Source: Pseudorhodoplanes sp. (GTDB taxonomy: Bacteria > Pseudomonadota > Alphaproteobacteria > Rhizobiales > Xanthobacteraceae). From it: DNA of 7,681 nucleotides. Under the pieces are notes generated by a model. The model had not been told where the DNA came from. It made no database searches and saw only the letters and a program-made list of their open reading frames with translations. Shown piece after piece: positions 6,589 to 7,681 of this stretch. A program made the translations under genes and the position numbers. The stretch's first letter is position 1; each line of letters begins with the position of its first letter. Location of the stretch: NCBI GenBank assembly GCA_008933495.1, contig WBUW01000126.1, forward strand, positions 1-7,681, in the 5' to 3' direction.

Positions 6589-6668
6589 GTCATGGCCGGG
6601 CTTGCCCCGGCCATCCACGTCTCTGGTTGCGAAAGGACGTGGATGCCCGGCATGAGGCCGGGCGTGAC
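6589..6668. repeat. Palindromic intergenic repeat element between fabB and fabI
   Basis: This element of about 80 bp can fold into three hairpins. The first is ATGGCCGGG (6592-6600) with CCCGGCCAT (6606-6614) around a 5-base loop. The central one is CATCCACGTC (6612-6621) with GACGTGGATG (6636-6645) around 14 bases. The third is ATGCCCGG (6643-6650) with CCGGGCGT (6658-6665). The outer ends GTCATG and CGTGAC also nearly pair, so the whole is an imperfect long palindrome. It resembles the abundant RIME-like intergenic palindromes I know from Bradyrhizobium-type genomes; that match is from memory. It sits just before the fabI ribosome site. Confidence 0.75.
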
Positions 6669-6671
6669 GAC

Positions 6672-6678
6672 GGAGAGG
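6672..6678 (+). promoter_or_regulatory. fabI Shine-Dalgarno site
   Basis: GGAGAGG lies 6 bases before ATG 6685. It fixes the start and rules out the in-frame ATG at 6592, which lies inside the palindromic repeat. Confidence 0.75.
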
Positions 6679-6684
6679 ACGACC

Positions 6685-7509
6685 ATGCCGGGGCTGATGC
6701 AGGGCAAGCGCGGGCTGATCATGGGGGTGGCCAACGACCACTCGATTGCCTGGGGGATCGCCAAGACGCTGGCGGCGCACGGAGCCGAACTCGCCTTCAC
6801 CTATCAGGGCGAGACGCTGCTCAAGCGTGTGATCCCTCTGGCCGAGGAGGCCGGTTCGTCATTTCTGGTGCCGTGCGACGTGGAGGATATCACTTCCGTC
6901 GATGCGGTTTTCGGCGAGATCGGCAGGAAGTGGGGTTCGTTAGATTTCCTGGTCCATGCCATCGGCTTTTCCGACAAGAACGAACTGAAAGGCCGCTATG
7001 CCGACTCCTCGCGCGAGAACTTCGTCCGCTCGATGGTGATTTCCTGCTTTTCCTTCACCGAAGCCGCCAGGCGCGCCGCTGCCATGATGCCAAACGGCGG
7101 CGCCATGGTGACGCTGACCTACAATGGCGGCGACCGTGCGATGCCCAATTACAACGTCATGGGCTTGGCGAAAGCGGCGCTCGAATCCTCGGTGCGCTAT
7201 CTGGCGGTTGATTTCGGCGCGCAGAAAATCCGGGTCAATGCCATCTCGGCCGGCCCGATCCGCACGCTGGCCGGCGCCGGGATTGGCGATGCCCGCTACA
7301 TGTTCGCGTTCCAGCAGCGGCACTCCCCGCTCGGTCGCGGCGTCACGCTCGAGGAGCTCGGCGGCGCCGGGCTCTATCTGCTGTCGGACCTTTCGACCGG
7401 CGTGACCGGCGAAATCCATTTCGTCGATTGCGGCTACAACGTCATCGCCATGCCGCAGCCGGACGCGCTGCGCGCCGATGCCGGCAAGAATGGCGGCGCG
7501 GAGAGCTAA
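6685..7509 (+). CDS. fabI: FabI, enoyl-ACP reductase (NADH)
   Basis: This short-chain dehydrogenase/reductase-type enzyme reduces trans-2-enoyl-ACP, the last step of each elongation cycle and the target of triclosan and diazaborine in other bacteria. It has 274 residues, about 12 more than E. coli FabI, mainly as a C-terminal tail rich in Ala, Asp and Gly. Visible features are the cofactor motif GLIMGVANDHSIAWGIAK (10-27), CDVED (64-68), VHAIGF (90-95), and the active site Y146, Y156 and K163 in LTYNGGDRAMPNYNVMGLAK (144-163). SAGPIRTLAGAGI (188-200) and TGEIHFVDCGYN near the C-terminus complete the family pattern. The residue aligned with E. coli F203, which contacts triclosan, appears to be Ala203. 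It follows fabB after 130 bp filled largely by a palindromic repeat, and its stop codon lies in the left arm of a probable terminator. Confidence 0.95.
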   Translation: MPGLMQGKRGLIMGVANDHSIAWGIAKTLAAHGAELAFTYQGETLLKRVIPLAEEAGSSFLVPCDVEDITSVDAVFGEIGRKWGSLDFLVHAIGFSDKNELKGRYADSSRENFVRSMVISCFSFTEAARRAAAMMPNGGAMVTLTYNGGDRAMPNYNVMGLAKAALESSVRYLAVDFGAQKIRVNAISAGPIRTLAGAGIGDARYMFAFQQRHSPLGRGVTLEELGGAGLYLLSDLSTGVTGEIHFVDCGYNVIAMPQPDALRADAGKNGGAES

Positions 7510-7550
7510 AGCGGGATGGCTTTTCTTCGAATCGTCATCCCGCTTCAGCT
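7504..7550 (+). terminator. Hairpin at the end of fabI, probable transcription terminator
   Basis: AGCTAAAGCGGGATG (7504-7518) pairs with CATCCCGCTTCAGCT (7536-7550), 15-bp arms with one mismatch around a 17-base loop. The left arm includes the fabI stop codon. The following bases, ctttgttt, are T-rich but not a strong T-run, so the termination role is likely but not certain. Confidence 0.6.
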
Positions 7551-7558
7551 CTTTGTTT

Positions 7559-7606
7559 GAGCATGATCTTGTCCAAAACCGCTTCACACTTTTCCGGATC
7601 ATGCTC
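7559..7606. repeat. GAGCATGATC palindromic repeat
   Basis: GAGCATGATC (7559-7568) and GATCATGCTC (7597-7606) are perfect 10-bp inverted arms around a 28-base loop containing aaaaccgcttcacacttttcc. I recognise this arm and loop as a very common intergenic repeat in Bradyrhizobium-like genomes; the copy number here cannot be seen. Confidence 0.75.
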
Positions 7607-7622
7607 TTGGCTTCACGACGTC

Positions 7623-7664
7623 ATCCCGGACGCGGCGCAGCGCGGAGCGCTGCTGATCCGGGAT
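7623..7664. repeat. Nested hairpin repeat ATCCCGGA...TCCGGGAT
   Basis: The outer arms ATCCCGGA (7623-7630) and TCCGGGAT (7657-7664) enclose an inner stem GCAGCGC (7637-7643) with GCGCTGC (7647-7653) around a 3-base loop. It looks like another family of dispersed rhizobial intergenic palindromes. It may continue past the right edge. The remaining bases to 7681 hold no gene that I can support. Confidence 0.65.
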
Positions 7665-7681
7665 CGTGCACAATAATACCA

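Noticed and set aside
6592..6684. A 31-residue N-terminal extension of FabI
   Set aside because: It is a translation of the palindromic repeat, and the ribosome site at 6672-6678 supports the start at 6685.
7504..7664. A possible CRISPR array or an attachment site in the repeat cluster
   Set aside because: The three repeats differ from each other and are palindromic, with no regular spacing or direct-repeat units and no tRNA or integrase nearby.
7428..7676. A small plus-strand open frame at the right end
   Set aside because: It overlaps the end of fabI in another frame and then runs through three inverted repeats, with no ribosome site or family similarity.

Overview
This is a high-GC chromosomal window that looks like an alphaproteobacterium of the Rhizobiales (Hyphomicrobiales), most likely near the Bradyrhizobium/Rhodopseudomonas/Afipia branch. 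Three things point there. A Fur-family regulator carries the rhizobial Irr heme motif GCPW. It lies beside a fabA-fabB-fabI cluster. Several palindromic intergenic repeats match sequences I remember as abundant in that branch. Taxonomy is inferred from protein character and repeat style, not from any search.

Layout from left to right. (1) The left edge to 1194, minus strand, is a 3'-truncated gene for an exported protein with a peptidoglycan-binding-like domain and a degenerate trypsin-like domain. (2) 1365-2177, plus strand, is a MoeB/ThiF-family adenylyltransferase that has lost most of the usual zinc cysteines. (3) 2182-3183, minus strand, is a D-2-hydroxyacid dehydrogenase (glyoxylate/hydroxypyruvate reductase type), ending only 4 bp from moeB. 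(4) 3318-3845, plus strand, is a secreted protein with two bacterial SH3-like domains. (5) 3911-4417, minus strand, is irr, the heme-responsive iron regulator, with a good sigma70-type promoter at 4482-4509. (6) 4633-7509, plus strand, holds fabA, fabB and fabI, enzymes of the anaerobic (FabA/FabB) unsaturated fatty-acid branch plus enoyl-ACP reductase. (7) 7504-7681 is gene-free and holds three hairpin-forming inverted repeats; the first is a probable fabI terminator.

How the genes fit together. FabA dehydrates and isomerises the C10 intermediate, FabB elongates the cis-3 product, and FabI reduces enoyl-ACPs, so the cluster supplies the dedicated steps for unsaturated fatty acids. irr is divergent from fabA across a 215-bp region (4418-4632). 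That region contains the irr promoter, a 14-bp inverted repeat over its predicted transcription start, and an 11-bp-spaced direct repeat, so coupled control of irr and the fab genes is possible but unproven. The genes left of irr are housekeeping or envelope genes in alternating orientation and do not form one operon.

I found no CRISPR array, tRNA/rRNA gene, transposase, phage gene or toxin-antitoxin pair, and no convincing sign of a new multi-gene system. The features most worth a second look are the pseudoprotease-like domain, the altered zinc site in MoeB, the irr-fabA regulatory region, and the palindromic repeats flanking fabI. No gene-free stretch exceeds about 175 bp.
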